Shown one piece after another: positions 1 through 8,088 of a stretch of 64,000 nt of DNA. Numbering within the stretch: the first letter of the stretch is position 1; the number at the start of each line of letters is the position of its first letter. Position numbers and translations under genes: made by a program. Under the pieces are notes generated by a model. That model was not told where the DNA came from, did not search any database, and saw only the letters and a program-made list of their open reading frames with translations. The stretch is from an uncultured Clostridia bacterium (GTDB taxonomy: Bacteria; Bacillota; Clostridia; TANB77; CAG-465), in contig CALXES010000007.1 in NCBI GenBank assembly GCA_944387385.1, positions 31,907 to 95,906 on the forward strand, given 5' to 3'.

Positions 1-655
1 ATCCCACATCTGCTTTAATAGTAGTATTTCCTTTAAGAGTTCCCCTTATATCACATTCACCAATTCCTGCTTCTAGCTCTAAATTATTTATATCAGAATT
101 TTCTATATCAAGTTCTCCTACACCACTAGTAATTATAGCATTTTCTAGCACTTCTAAATATCCTATATCTATTTGCCCTGTACCAGAGTTTAAATTTAAT
201 TTATTTGTTCTTAAACTCTGTATATTATTATCTCCAACATTTAAATCTAAATTAACAGTATTAAAAACTACATCATTTGGAATATATAATGTAATTTTTG
301 TATTATTACCTTTAAAATTTGATATTCCCTCTTTATTTTCTATTATATTTAAAGTATCTCCTTCTAATGTACAATTAAAACTTTCTGATACATTTTGTGC
401 TACAACCTTAAATTCATTTCCTACTACTACGTCAATATCTCCAATATCTGAATCTAAATAAAGATTATTAATATCTTCTTTGTTAAATACATTTTCTACA
501 ATCTGAACATTTTCTTCTGTTTTTATAAAATCGAAAAAGTAATTTATACCACTAATTCCTATAATTACACTTGCTACTATAGAAATTATACCAAATATAA
601 TTGCAATAGCCAAAGCAATTGCTACACCTTTTATAACTTTTTGAAGTGTACTCAT
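1..655 (-). CDS. DUF4097-type envelope protein, partial (C-terminus off the left edge)
   Basis: The reading frame opens at ATG 655 and stays open to base 1, giving about 218 residues without a stop. One N-terminal membrane helix (about residues 10-38, rich in Ile/Ala/Gly) is followed by a region of repeated short beta strands (pattern like LDSDIGDIDV and LNSGTGQIDI), typical of the DUF4097 adhesin-like beta-solenoid fold often found with LiaF or PspC proteins. The start codon overlaps the stop of the upstream gene in ATGA, so the two are probably translationally coupled. I infer a membrane protein with an extracytoplasmic beta-solenoid, possibly in envelope-stress sensing; its exact function is unknown. 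Confidence 0.7.
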   Translation of the reverse strand, partial: MSTLQKVIKGVAIALAIAIIFGIISIVASVIIGISGINYFFDFIKTEENVQIVENVFNKEDINNLYLDSDIGDIDVVVGNEFKVVAQNVSESFNCTLEGDTLNIIENKEGISNFKGNNTKITLYIPNDVVFNTVNLDLNVGDNNIQSLRTNKLNLNSGTGQIDIGYLEVLENAIITSGVGELDIENSDINNLELEAGIGECDIRGTLKGNTTIKADVG

Positions 656-1329
656 TTTATTTCAACACCTCCAAATAAAGCAAAACTATCTATATATAAA
701 GTCTTTCTATTTTCATCATTTTTATTTCTAGATTTATTATCTGTACCACCAAAAATTCCTGTAGACTTTACTTTTACATTTACATTGTCTGGAACTATAA
801 TATCTACTCCTGCAAATATTGCACTAGCTGTAATCACACCATCTTTTGTTATATTACAATCAGATAAATCTAGTGTGACACTGCCAAATGTAGCATCTAG
901 CTTTGCATTTTTAAATTCGTCTCCACTTAGTTTTACTTTGTTATCTGAAAAAGTAGCACTATAAATTTCCATTCCGTCTTTATCTATTTCATTTATTTTT
1001 TTAGATACTTTACCATTAAATACATCTTTAAATATAATACTTAAGCCTATAAATATAAGTACAAGTGGTAATATAATTTTTGCAATCAAAACAAATGAAA
1101 TTAAATCTCTAGCAAGTGCAAGTAATATAAGCCCAATTACTAAGAAAATATATCCAGTTGTATCTTTTGGCTTTTCAACAATACTAAATATACTTGGAAT
1201 TATTATAAATAATGTCCACCATCCTCTAAAAAATAAATTTACATCTAATATTCCTGTAACATTTAATATCCAAACTATACCTATCGCTATAAATAGCAAT
1301 CCCCATAAAATATTTGAAGCTTTTTTCAT
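652..1329 (-). CDS. LiaF-like membrane protein with C-terminal beta domain
   Basis: The 225-residue product has about four hydrophobic segments in its first 120 residues (around 6-25, 36-50, 60-78 and 85-102), then a soluble beta-rich domain (about 130-225) with the FGSVTLDLSDCNI-like pattern seen in LiaF/DUF2154-type proteins. In the known family such proteins modulate envelope-stress two-component systems; no histidine kinase or regulator is visible here. The start at 1329 has AAAGGAG eight to ten bases upstream. The gene overlaps the DUF4097 gene by four bases and has its own promoter at 1359-1387. Its role in stress signalling is inference. Confidence 0.65.
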   Translation of the reverse strand: MKKASNILWGLLFIAIGIVWILNVTGILDVNLFFRGWWTLFIIIPSIFSIVEKPKDTTGYIFLVIGLILLALARDLISFVLIAKIILPLVLIFIGLSIIFKDVFNGKVSKKINEIDKDGMEIYSATFSDNKVKLSGDEFKNAKLDATFGSVTLDLSDCNITKDGVITASAIFAGVDIIVPDNVNVKVKSTGIFGGTDNKSRNKNDENRKTLYIDSFALFGGVEIK

Positions 1330-1358
1330 AATTAAATCTCCTTTTCAAATTCATTAAT

Positions 1359-1387
1359 ATTTTACCATGATATAGCAAATAAAACAA
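1359..1387 (-). promoter_or_regulatory. Promoter of the LiaF-like/DUF4097 pair
   Basis: A -35 TTGTTT (1387-1382) and a -10 TAAAAT (1364-1359) are separated by 17 bases, about 30 bases before the start codon at 1329. Confidence 0.55.
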
Positions 1388-1401
1388 TATACAACTTGTA
1401 C

Positions 1402-2340
1402 TTAGCTAAGGATTTCTCCAAGTGGTCTTCCTTCATTTATTCTTCTTATTGACTCTGCAAAAAGAGGTGCTATAGATAGTACTTTTATTTTATCTATTTG
1501 TTTTTCTTTAGGAAGAGGAACAGTATTTGTCATTACTAATTCTTTTATTGATGACTTTTTTATTTTAGCGACTGCATCAGCAGATAAAATTCCATGTGTA
1601 CATCCAGCATATATCTCTTTTACTCCATATTTTTCTAATACCCTAGTTGTCTCAATAATAGATCCAGCAGTGTCTATTTCATCATCAAATATAATCGCAC
1701 ATTTTCCTTTTACATCACCAATTACAGTGGTTGCTATTGCTTTATCATCATTTCCATCTCTTCTTTTATCAATCATTGCCATTGGACAACCCAAATATTT
1801 CGAATATTTATATGCCTTTTTAGAACTTCCAGCATCTGTCGCTACTACAACCATATTTTCTAAATTTTTTTCTTTGAAATAATTTTCTAATAACTTTTCT
1901 GCAGATAACCTATCACAATTTATATTAAAATATGCTTGAATTGACGGATTATGCAAATCACATGTTATAACTCTAGTTGCTCCAGCAGCTTCAAGAAGTT
2001 GTGCCATTAGTTTTGCTGTAACAGGTATTCTTGGCTGATCTTTTTTATCTGAGCGAGAATACATATAATATGGTAAAACTACATTTATTTTACCTGCAGA
2101 AGCACGCTTTAAAGCATCTATTACTATTAATAACTCCATAACTCTTTCGTTTACTGGTGGCTTTGTTGTTTGAACTACATATACGTCTTGATCCCTTACT
2201 GTCTCTAAAATCTGTACAAAAGTATTGTCATTTTTAAACTTCATAACTTTCATTTTGCCTTTTAATAAATTTAGATACTCACATATCTCATCTGTAAATT
2301 CCTCTGCAGTTGTACAAGAAAAAATTTTAATATCTTTCAT
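1402..2340 (-). CDS. prs: Ribose-phosphate pyrophosphokinase
   Basis: The 312-residue product is the usual Prs length. It makes PRPP from ribose 5-phosphate and ATP for nucleotide, histidine and tryptophan synthesis in the cytoplasm. Recognisable signatures are the PYYMYSRSDKKDQPRIPVTA segment, CDLHNPSIQAYF (Mg/ATP region), the flexible-loop KRR, and the PRPP-binding loop FDDEIDTAGS near residue 220. I chose ATG 2340 over an upstream in-frame ATG (2382) because GGAAGGGG lies seven bases before it and because 312 residues fits the family. Several loops differ from Bacillus-type Prs (DDEIDTAG for DDMIDTGG), as in some class I enzymes of Clostridia. A long leader with a small ORF and a hairpin precedes it. 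Confidence 0.92.
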   Translation of the reverse strand: MKDIKIFSCTTAEEFTDEICEYLNLLKGKMKVMKFKNDNTFVQILETVRDQDVYVVQTTKPPVNERVMELLIVIDALKRASAGKINVVLPYYMYSRSDKKDQPRIPVTAKLMAQLLEAAGATRVITCDLHNPSIQAYFNINCDRLSAEKLLENYFKEKNLENMVVVATDAGSSKKAYKYSKYLGCPMAMIDKRRDGNDDKAIATTVIGDVKGKCAIIFDDEIDTAGSIIETTRVLEKYGVKEIYAGCTHGILSADAVAKIKKSSIKELVMTNTVPLPKEKQIDKIKVLSIAPLFAESIRRINEGRPLGEILS

Positions 2341-2366
2341 TTTAATACCCCTTCCATAAATATATA

Positions 2367-2412
2367 AAAGACTATAAGGCATAATATTATAAATTACACA
2401 CTTATAGTCTTT
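2367..2412 (-). repeat. 12-bp inverted repeat in the prs leader
   Basis: Bases 2367-2378 and 2401-2412 are perfect reverse complements (AAAGACTATAAG), with a 22-base loop. The stem overlaps the last codons of the leader ORF and lies just before the prs ribosome binding site. No strong T-run follows, so it is not a typical terminator; it may act on translation or on mRNA stability. Confidence 0.5.
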
Positions 2413-2462
2413 ATATCTAAATTAATTTTCATTTTATTTGCTTTTAATAGTATAAATTTCAT
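2394..2462 (-). CDS. Possible leader peptide upstream of prs
   Basis: A 22-codon ORF starts at ATG 2462 with a strong ribosome binding site, TTAAGGAG, six to nine bases upstream, and ends with TAA at 2394-2396. The peptide is lysine- and isoleucine-rich (it begins MKFILLKANK). It lies between the prs promoter and the prs start, and its 3' end runs into the 2367-2412 inverted repeat, a layout typical of translation-dependent leader control. No homolog is recognised, so function and expression are inferred only from the ribosome binding site and position. Confidence 0.4.
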   Translation of the reverse strand: MKFILLKANKMKINLDIKTISV

Positions 2463-2486
2463 TTTCTTCTCCTTAAATACAAGATA

Positions 2487-2515
2487 ATAATACAATATTT
2501 ATTAAAATTTGTCAA
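2487..2515 (-). promoter_or_regulatory. prs promoter
   Basis: TTGACA (2515-2510) and TATTAT (2492-2487) are separated by exactly 17 bases. The resulting leader to prs ATG 2340 is about 140 nt and contains the small ORF and hairpin. The -35 abuts the U-tract of the upstream terminator. Confidence 0.7.
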
Positions 2516-2551
2516 TAAAAAAAGTAGTCATACATAAAAGTATGACTACTT
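2516..2551 (-). terminator. Rho-independent terminator upstream of prs
   Basis: A 12-bp perfect stem (2540-2551 with 2522-2533, loop of six) is followed on the minus strand by a run of seven T with ATT. No gene ends just before it, so it most likely ends the candidate small RNA at 2552-2740. Confidence 0.75.
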
Positions 2552-2740
2552 ACTAATTCCCTAATTATTGCTAAAAAAGAATTTTATTTATATCACTTAA
2601 ATTAATTAAATAAATTAAAATTTGTAAATTAATACAAAAAGACTATTTAAATACAACAAGATTTATTATAAAACTATCTTGATTGCTACATGTATTTAAC
2701 ACAAAATATATAAAAAAGGGAATTAGACATAGTTAGGCTG
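2516..2740 (-). ncRNA. Candidate structured small RNA or leader RNA
   Basis: This stretch between the terminators of the PHP gene (2851-2889) and of itself (2516-2551) has no convincing ORF. On the minus strand CTAATTCCCT (2726-2717) pairs perfectly with AGGGAATTAG (2562-2553), enclosing about 154 nt that can form TTAAATAC/GTATTTAA with an inner CAAGAT/ATCTTG, and two further AT-rich hairpins. A weak promoter (TTGAGT, 16 bases, TACTAA) lies just upstream. It could be a free small RNA ended by the terminator, or a regulated leader of prs. I recognise no known RNA family; AT-rich sequence pairs easily by chance. Confidence 0.3.
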
Positions 2741-2850
2741 TTAGTAAAAGAGTACTCATTTAACTCAATTCAAATATCAAGCACCTATAAATTTAATTCT
2801 ACTTTCTACAAGTATTATATGTTATATTTTTCATATTATACTTTTTTATT

Positions 2851-2889
2851 AAAAAATTCAAATTAATTTTTAATTAATCTGAATTTTTT
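2851..2889 (-). terminator. Terminator of the PHP gene
   Basis: Arms 2873-2889 and 2851-2867 form a 17-bp stem with one G-U pair and a five-base loop directly after the PHP stop; the 3' arm ends in six T. Confidence 0.7.
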
Positions 2890-2894
2890 AACTT

Positions 2895-3773
2895 TTATAA
2901 TTTTATCCATTCTTCTACTACTTCTTTAGGTATATTCAAGTTTCCTCTACCTATTCCTATTTCAATATCTGGCTTCTTTCTTCCGTGATAGTCGCTTCCA
3001 CCGCTAATATATAAGTTATTATTCCTAGCATAATTTATCAATTCTTTCATTTGTTCCTCAGTAGCTGATGGATGAAAACATTCAATTCCATCTAGATCTT
3101 TTTCTTTTCTAAGCTCATCAATAAATTCAATTGTATTATCAAATCTATATTCAAAAGGATGTGCTAAAAAAGCTATTCCTCCTGCTTTATGTATTATATC
3201 TACAACATCTTTATATTGTGGCTTAGGTGTATTATCTGAACCCGTATAATACTCACTATCTGGATTCATTAATCCCTTTCTAATAAATAGGTTCAGTGAA
3301 GTAGCAAACTCTCCTAAAATTTTATGGTTTTCTTTATGTCTTACAAGTTCTTTATAAATATAAATTGTAATATAATCTGTCAAAGGAATATCTTTTTCTA
3401 TTTTACTCTCATCATAAATAAGTCCTTTTTTATCACATACATCTAATAATTTTCTTTTAGATTCTTCTTGCTGCTTTTTTAATACCTTTTCAGAGAAAAA
3501 TTTTTGTGACCATTCCTCTATCAAACTAAGATCTTTTATCTTATATCCTAGAACTTCAATTTTTTTATTTTTAAATGTAGCATTCATTTCAACACCTTTT
3601 ATTATATTTCCTGTAAAAATATTATTTTTAAGGGCATCATCTTCATATTGCTTACATGTATTATGATCTGTTATTGAAATATAGTCCAACTTTTTTTCTT
3701 CACATAATTTTAACACTTCTTCTACCGTCTTATCTCCATCAGAATATTTTGTATGCATATGCATATCTATCAT
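2895..3773 (-). CDS. PHP-domain metal-dependent phosphoesterase
   Basis: The 292-residue product begins MIDMHMHTKYSDG, whose HxH (His5, His7) and Asp12 are PHP motif I. Later motifs are SITDHN (about residues 37-42), GVEMNA, LAHPFEY and a C-terminal GSDYHGRKKP. Together these are the metal ligands of the TrpH/YciV-type PHP family, which hydrolyses nucleoside 3',5'-bisphosphates or short oligonucleotides. ATG 3773 is preferred to GTG 3782 because GGGAG sits eight bases before the ATG. It is monocistronic, between the tRNA terminator and its own terminator. The substrate cannot be told from sequence. Confidence 0.8.
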   Translation of the reverse strand: MIDMHMHTKYSDGDKTVEEVLKLCEEKKLDYISITDHNTCKQYEDDALKNNIFTGNIIKGVEMNATFKNKKIEVLGYKIKDLSLIEEWSQKFFSEKVLKKQQEESKRKLLDVCDKKGLIYDESKIEKDIPLTDYITIYIYKELVRHKENHKILGEFATSLNLFIRKGLMNPDSEYYTGSDNTPKPQYKDVVDIIHKAGGIAFLAHPFEYRFDNTIEFIDELRKEKDLDGIECFHPSATEEQMKELINYARNNNLYISGGSDYHGRKKPDIEIGIGRGNLNIPKEVVEEWIKL

Positions 3774-3821
3774 AAATATCACTCCCTATATTACTACTTG
3801 TAATTATATCATAAATATATA

Positions 3822-3851
3822 AAAAAACTAACTATTCCTAGTTAGTTTTTT
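3822..3851 (-). terminator. Terminator of the tRNA operon
   Basis: A 13-bp stem (3839-3851 with 3822-3834, loop TTCC) with terminal T-run lies just downstream of tRNA-Phe. The A/T flanks make it potentially bidirectional. Confidence 0.8.
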
Positions 3852-3865
3852 GTATTGCTACACAT

Positions 3866-3941
3866 TGGTGGTCAGAGAGGGAATCGAACCCCCGACACGG
3901 GGATTTTCAGTCCCCTGCTCTACCGACTGAGCTATCTGACC
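3866..3941 (-). tRNA. tRNA-Phe (GAA)
   Basis: The 76-nt cloverleaf has acceptor GGTCAGA/TCTGACC, D-arm GCTC...GAGC, anticodon loop CTGAAAA with anticodon GAA, TTCGATT T-loop and an encoded CCA. It is the last gene of a Val-Asp-Phe tRNA operon. Confidence 0.97.
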
Positions 3942-3950
3942 AGAAAAATA

Positions 3951-4027
3951 TGGCGACCTGAATGGGGCTCGAACCCACGACCTCTAGCGTGACAGGCTAG
4001 CGTTCTAACCAACTGAACTACCAGGCC
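3951..4027 (-). tRNA. tRNA-Asp (GTC)
   Basis: The 77-nt cloverleaf has anticodon loop CTGTCAC with anticodon GTC on a CTAGC/GCTAG stem, a GGTTCGAGCCC T-arm and encoded GCCA. The acceptor stem has two G-U pairs (G2-U71, G7-U66). Confidence 0.96.
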
Positions 4028-4037
4028 AAACAATAAG

Positions 4038-4113
4038 TGGTGGGCACTACAGGGCTCGAACCTGTGACCCCCTGCTTGTAAGGCAGATGCTCTCCCAACT
4101 GAGCTAAGCGCCC
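4038..4113 (-). tRNA. tRNA-Val (TAC)
   Basis: The 76-nt cloverleaf has anticodon loop CTTACAA with anticodon TAC on a CTGC/GCAG stem, acceptor GGGCGCT/AGTGCCC and encoded ACCA. It is the first gene after the operon promoter. Confidence 0.97.
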
Positions 4114-4121
4114 ACTTACCT

Positions 4122-4164
4122 GTTGACAAATATTATTATAACTTAACGAATAATATTTGTCAAC
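4122..4164. promoter_or_regulatory. tRNA operon promoter inside a perfect 15-bp palindrome
   Basis: On the minus strand TTGACA (4163-4158), a 17-base spacer and TATAAT (4140-4135) form an exact consensus promoter about 20 bases before tRNA-Val. It lies within inverted repeats 4122-4136 and 4150-4164 (15 of 15 matches, 13-base loop). On the plus strand the hairpin is followed by seven T, so it could also terminate antisense transcription. Confidence 0.85.
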
Positions 4165-4180
4165 ATTTTTTTATTAATTT

Positions 4181-5635
4181 CTAATACATTTTTTTAGCAT
4201 TAACTATTATTTCATCTATTCTTAATCTATACGTACCATAATTAATTAATACTTCTTCAGCAAGATTTTCCGCCATCTTCTTAAATAGAAAATCCCCTTG
4301 TATTTTATCTGCATTATTAGTTATTGCTTTAACTAATTTTCTATCATCACTTACTTTACCAACAATTACTTTATATCCTAAATCATGACTTAAGTTTATA
4401 AGATCTGTAAATACATTCTCATTTATATTCTCTGTAGATAATATACTTGAACTAATCTTAACCTCATCTATTGGAAGCTCAGCAAAAAGCTCCAAAGATT
4501 CTTGTTTTATATCAAAATTATTTATTATTATAGACACTCCAACTTGCTTTAATCTTTCAAACATAACTTTATAGATTTCAAGCCTATTAATCTCTAAATC
4601 ACCAGTCATTTCAACTTGTAAGCTATTTTCCGGCAAATCGTATGATGAAATAATATCACACATTGTATCAATAAATTCTTTTTTAAAAGCATTTTTATTT
4701 GAAATATTTACTGCTATTTGAACATTAGTATATCCCTTTTCTTTAAATTCAATTAGTTTTTCACACACAGCTTTTAAAACATATTCATCAAGTTTTATTG
4801 TAAGCCCCATCATTTCAGCTTGTGAAATAAAATATGCTGCATCCAAAGCACCTAAAACTGGATGATTCCATATTAAAAGTGCCTCAAAACCAATCTTTGA
4901 AGTATCAGATACATTAATTCTTGGTTGTAAATCTATGCCAAATTCATTATCATCATATGCTTTTTTTAAATCTTTTTCCATCTTAACATTATTTTCAAGC
5001 TTTGCTTTAAGACTTTCATTATGAAAATAATAATCATTTCCACCATGCTCTTTTATATAATACATTGCATTATCTGCATAATTTACCAAATCTTTTCTAG
5101 TATAGTTTTCATTTTCTGTATTAAGCACAACACCCATACTATACTCAATTGATATTGTATTATTTTCAATAACAACAGGTTTATTCATATTAGCTTTTAA
5201 ATCATCTAATATCATAACTACTTCTTCTTTAGAGCTTACTTGACTAATTATTATTGCAAATTCATCTCCACCAAGTCTATATGCAGAAGCATTTTTAGGT
5301 AATGATTCATCAAATTTTTGTGCCATTGCTTTTAGTAACTCATCACCAATATCATGTCCTAAAGTATCGTTTACTTGCTTAAATCCATCTAAATCCATAA
5401 AGCATACAGCAACACTTTTATTTTGCTCTATTAATCTATCTAAATCTGAATAAAATAAATACCTATTACCTTTCCCTGTTAGTTCATCTGTATATGCTTG
5501 CTTCTTTACTCTTTTATCTTTTTTTCCTATTATACATAATTTATATATAAGGATCGCAGCTATAGCTACTATAGCTGCCTTTAAAATTTCTATTAATATA
5601 TCTTTATATTCCTCAATATAATTTAAAAAATCCAT
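4181..5635 (-). CDS. Membrane-anchored GGDEF protein with degenerate EAL domain
   Basis: The 484-residue product has one N-terminal membrane helix (about 14-36), a GGDEF domain (about 46-205) with intact RLGGDEFAI near residue 120, and an EAL-like domain (about 230-470). An active GGDEF domain makes cyclic-di-GMP. No RxxD inhibitory site precedes GGDEF. The EAL domain keeps FEALLIW but has INNFD where active phosphodiesterases have LDDFG, and KISSS for KIDRS, so it is probably a non-catalytic binding domain. ATG 5635 is chosen over GTG 5644 because AAAGGTG lies eight bases before it. It is the last gene of the dagK-like/dgt-like/leuS operon, 19 bases after leuS. Confidence 0.85.
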   Translation of the reverse strand: MDFLNYIEEYKDILIEILKAAIVAIAAILIYKLCIIGKKDKRVKKQAYTDELTGKGNRYLFYSDLDRLIEQNKSVAVCFMDLDGFKQVNDTLGHDIGDELLKAMAQKFDESLPKNASAYRLGGDEFAIIISQVSSKEEVVMILDDLKANMNKPVVIENNTISIEYSMGVVLNTENENYTRKDLVNYADNAMYYIKEHGGNDYYFHNESLKAKLENNVKMEKDLKKAYDDNEFGIDLQPRINVSDTSKIGFEALLIWNHPVLGALDAAYFISQAEMMGLTIKLDEYVLKAVCEKLIEFKEKGYTNVQIAVNISNKNAFKKEFIDTMCDIISSYDLPENSLQVEMTGDLEINRLEIYKVMFERLKQVGVSIIINNFDIKQESLELFAELPIDEVKISSSILSTENINENVFTDLINLSHDLGYKVIVGKVSDDRKLVKAITNNADKIQGDFLFKKMAENLAEEVLINYGTYRLRIDEIIVNAKKMY

Positions 5636-5654
5636 TTGAATCACACCTTTAAAC

Positions 5655-8075
5655 TTATCCTAAAACTATGTTAACAATTTTAGATTTTATAACTATAATC
5701 TTCTTTATTTCTTTTCCATTCATGTAATTTTGTAAAGCTGGATTTTCTGTAGCAATTTTCTCTATTGTTTTTTCATCACTATTAGCAGGAACTGTTATTC
5801 TATATCTTACTGTTCCATTAATTTGAACAGGAATTTCAATTTCATCTGCAACTAGCTTAGATTCATCATATTCTGGCCATTTACTTTCAAAGATATAACC
5901 TTCAAATCCTAATCTTTGCCATAACTCTTCTGTAACATGTGGAGCTACTGGATTTAAAATTTGTAATAAAGGTTTAATGTACTTTTTGTTTACTTTATCT
6001 TGTTTATATAAAACATTTACATAGCTCATCATTGCTGCAATAGCTGTATTATATTTCATATCTTCATAATCTTCACTAACTTTTTTAATTACTACATTTA
6101 ATTCTCTATCTAATTCTTTTGAATGTATATCTTCATCTGTAGCTAAACTTTCCATTCTCATAACTCTATCCAAGAATTTTTTTGCGCCCTTTACACCATT
6201 TTCAGACCAAGGAGCAGACATACCATAATCTCCAATAAATAATATATATGTTCTTAAAGTATCTGCACCATATTCTTTTACAATATCGTCAGGGTTTACA
6301 ACATTACCTTTAGATTTAGACATCTTACTTCCATCTGATGCAAGAATTAATCCTTGAGTTGTTCTTTTTGCATATGGCTCTGATGTAGGTACTACTCCTA
6401 TATCATATAAAAATCTATGCCAAAATCTAGAATAAATTAAATGACGAGTTACATGCTCCATTCCACCATTATAGCAATCTACTTGTTTCCAGTAATCTAA
6501 TGCCTCTTTAGAAGCTAAAGCATCATTATTCTTTGGATCCATATACCTTAAGAAATACCAAGATGATCCAGCCCATTGTGGCATAGTATCAGTCTCTCTT
6601 TTGGCGTCTTTACCACACTTTGGACATTTTGTATTTACCCAAGAGTCTACTTTAGCAAGTGGTGACTCTCCGTCTTCACCTGGTACAAAATCCTTAACAT
6701 CAGGTAGTTCTAAAGGTAAATCTTCCTCTTTAAGTGGAACAAGACCACAATGCGGACATTTTACAATTGGCACTGGTTCTCCCCAATATCTTTGTCTTGC
6801 AAAAGCCCAGTCTTTCATATGATAATTTTTCTTTCTTCTACCAATGTTTTTCTCTTCTAAGAAGTTAATCATTTTTTCTTTTGCTTCTTTTACAGATAAA
6901 CCATTTAAAATATCTGAATTTACTAATATACCATCTTCAATATCTAAATATGGTTCATTTTCTAGTGAAACTTCTTCACCTTTTTTATTTGCAACAACTT
7001 GAATAATATCTATTCCAAATTTCTTAGCAAACTCATAGTCTCTTGTGTCATGTCCTGGAACTGCCATAATTGCTCCAGTACCGTATCCCATCATTACATA
7101 GTCAGTAACCCATAAAGGTACAACCTTTCCTGTAACAGGATTTTCAATTTCAAGTCCATCTACTTTTACACCTGTTTTATTTTTAGCAAGCTCAACTCTT
7201 TCAAATTCAGTCTTCTTAGCTGCACTTTTCTTATATTCTAATATTTCATCATAATTTAAAATTTCATTCTTATATTTTTCAAGAATTGGATGCTCTGGTG
7301 CAATAGCCATATATGTAACACCATATACAGTATCTGGTCTTGTTGTATATACTGTTAAAATATCTTCTTTTCCAAATAGTTTAAAATCTATTTCTGCTCC
7401 ATATGATCTACCTATCCAGTTTTCCTGTTCAAGTCTTACTCTTGGTGGAAAATTAACTTCATCAAGTCCATCTAATAACTTATCTGCATAATCTGTAATC
7501 TTTAGCATCCAAACTTCTTTTTCCATTTGAACAATCTCACTATCACATCTATCGCAAACGCCACCTTGTGATTCTTCATTTGCAAGAATTACTCTACACT
7601 TTGGACAATAATTAACATATGTTTTATCCTTATAAGCAAGTCCATGTTCAAATAATTTTAAAAATATCCATTGTGTCCATTTATAATAATTAGGATCAGT
7701 TGTATCTATCACTCTATCCCAGTCAAACGAAAATCCAACACTTTTTAATTGCTTTGTAAAAGTCTCGATATTTTTATCTGTTACTACTCTTGGATGTATA
7801 TTCTCTTTCATAGCATAATTTTCTGTTGGCAATCCAAATGCATCGAATCCTATAGGAAATAATACATTTTTTCCTTCCATTCTTTTTTTTCTAGATAAAA
7901 CTTCCATTCCCATAAAAGCCCTTACATGACCAACATGTAATCCTGCGCCTGATGGGTAAGGAAATTCAATTAATGCATAAAATTTTTCTTTATTTTTCTC
8001 TCCTGTTTCAGCATGAAAACAATTCTTTTCTTCCCAGATTTTTTGCCATTTTTTATCTATACTTTTATCATACAT
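5655..8075 (-). CDS. leuS: Leucyl-tRNA synthetase
   Basis: The 806-residue product is a normal-length bacterial LeuRS that charges tRNA-Leu with leucine. It has a HIGH-type motif in PYPSGAGLHVGH near residue 40, the CP1 editing domain with YTTRPDT and GTGAIMAVPGHD, a zinc-like CPKC...CDRC segment, the WAGSSWYFLRYMDP block, KMSKS at about 584-588, and a C-terminal anticodon/LSD region. The start has AAGGAG nine bases upstream. It sits 13 bases after the dNTPase gene in the same operon. Confidence 0.97.
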   Translation of the reverse strand: MYDKSIDKKWQKIWEEKNCFHAETGEKNKEKFYALIEFPYPSGAGLHVGHVRAFMGMEVLSRKKRMEGKNVLFPIGFDAFGLPTENYAMKENIHPRVVTDKNIETFTKQLKSVGFSFDWDRVIDTTDPNYYKWTQWIFLKLFEHGLAYKDKTYVNYCPKCRVILANEESQGGVCDRCDSEIVQMEKEVWMLKITDYADKLLDGLDEVNFPPRVRLEQENWIGRSYGAEIDFKLFGKEDILTVYTTRPDTVYGVTYMAIAPEHPILEKYKNEILNYDEILEYKKSAAKKTEFERVELAKNKTGVKVDGLEIENPVTGKVVPLWVTDYVMMGYGTGAIMAVPGHDTRDYEFAKKFGIDIIQVVANKKGEEVSLENEPYLDIEDGILVNSDILNGLSVKEAKEKMINFLEEKNIGRRKKNYHMKDWAFARQRYWGEPVPIVKCPHCGLVPLKEEDLPLELPDVKDFVPGEDGESPLAKVDSWVNTKCPKCGKDAKRETDTMPQWAGSSWYFLRYMDPKNNDALASKEALDYWKQVDCYNGGMEHVTRHLIYSRFWHRFLYDIGVVPTSEPYAKRTTQGLILASDGSKMSKSKGNVVNPDDIVKEYGADTLRTYILFIGDYGMSAPWSENGVKGAKKFLDRVMRMESLATDEDIHSKELDRELNVVIKKVSEDYEDMKYNTAIAAMMSYVNVLYKQDKVNKKYIKPLLQILNPVAPHVTEELWQRLGFEGYIFESKWPEYDESKLVADEIEIPVQINGTVRYRITVPANSDEKTIEKIATENPALQNYMNGKEIKKIIVIKSKIVNIVLG

Positions 8076-8088
8076 GATTTATCTCTCC

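Noticed and set aside
2367..2412. The prs leader inverted repeat as an intrinsic terminator
   Set aside because: There is no T-run on either strand after the stem and the loop is 22 bases; it is kept only as a leader hairpin.
3932..4129. 65-codon open frame across the tRNA genes
   Set aside because: It runs over tRNA-Asp and tRNA-Val sequence and is a by-product of the tRNA structure.
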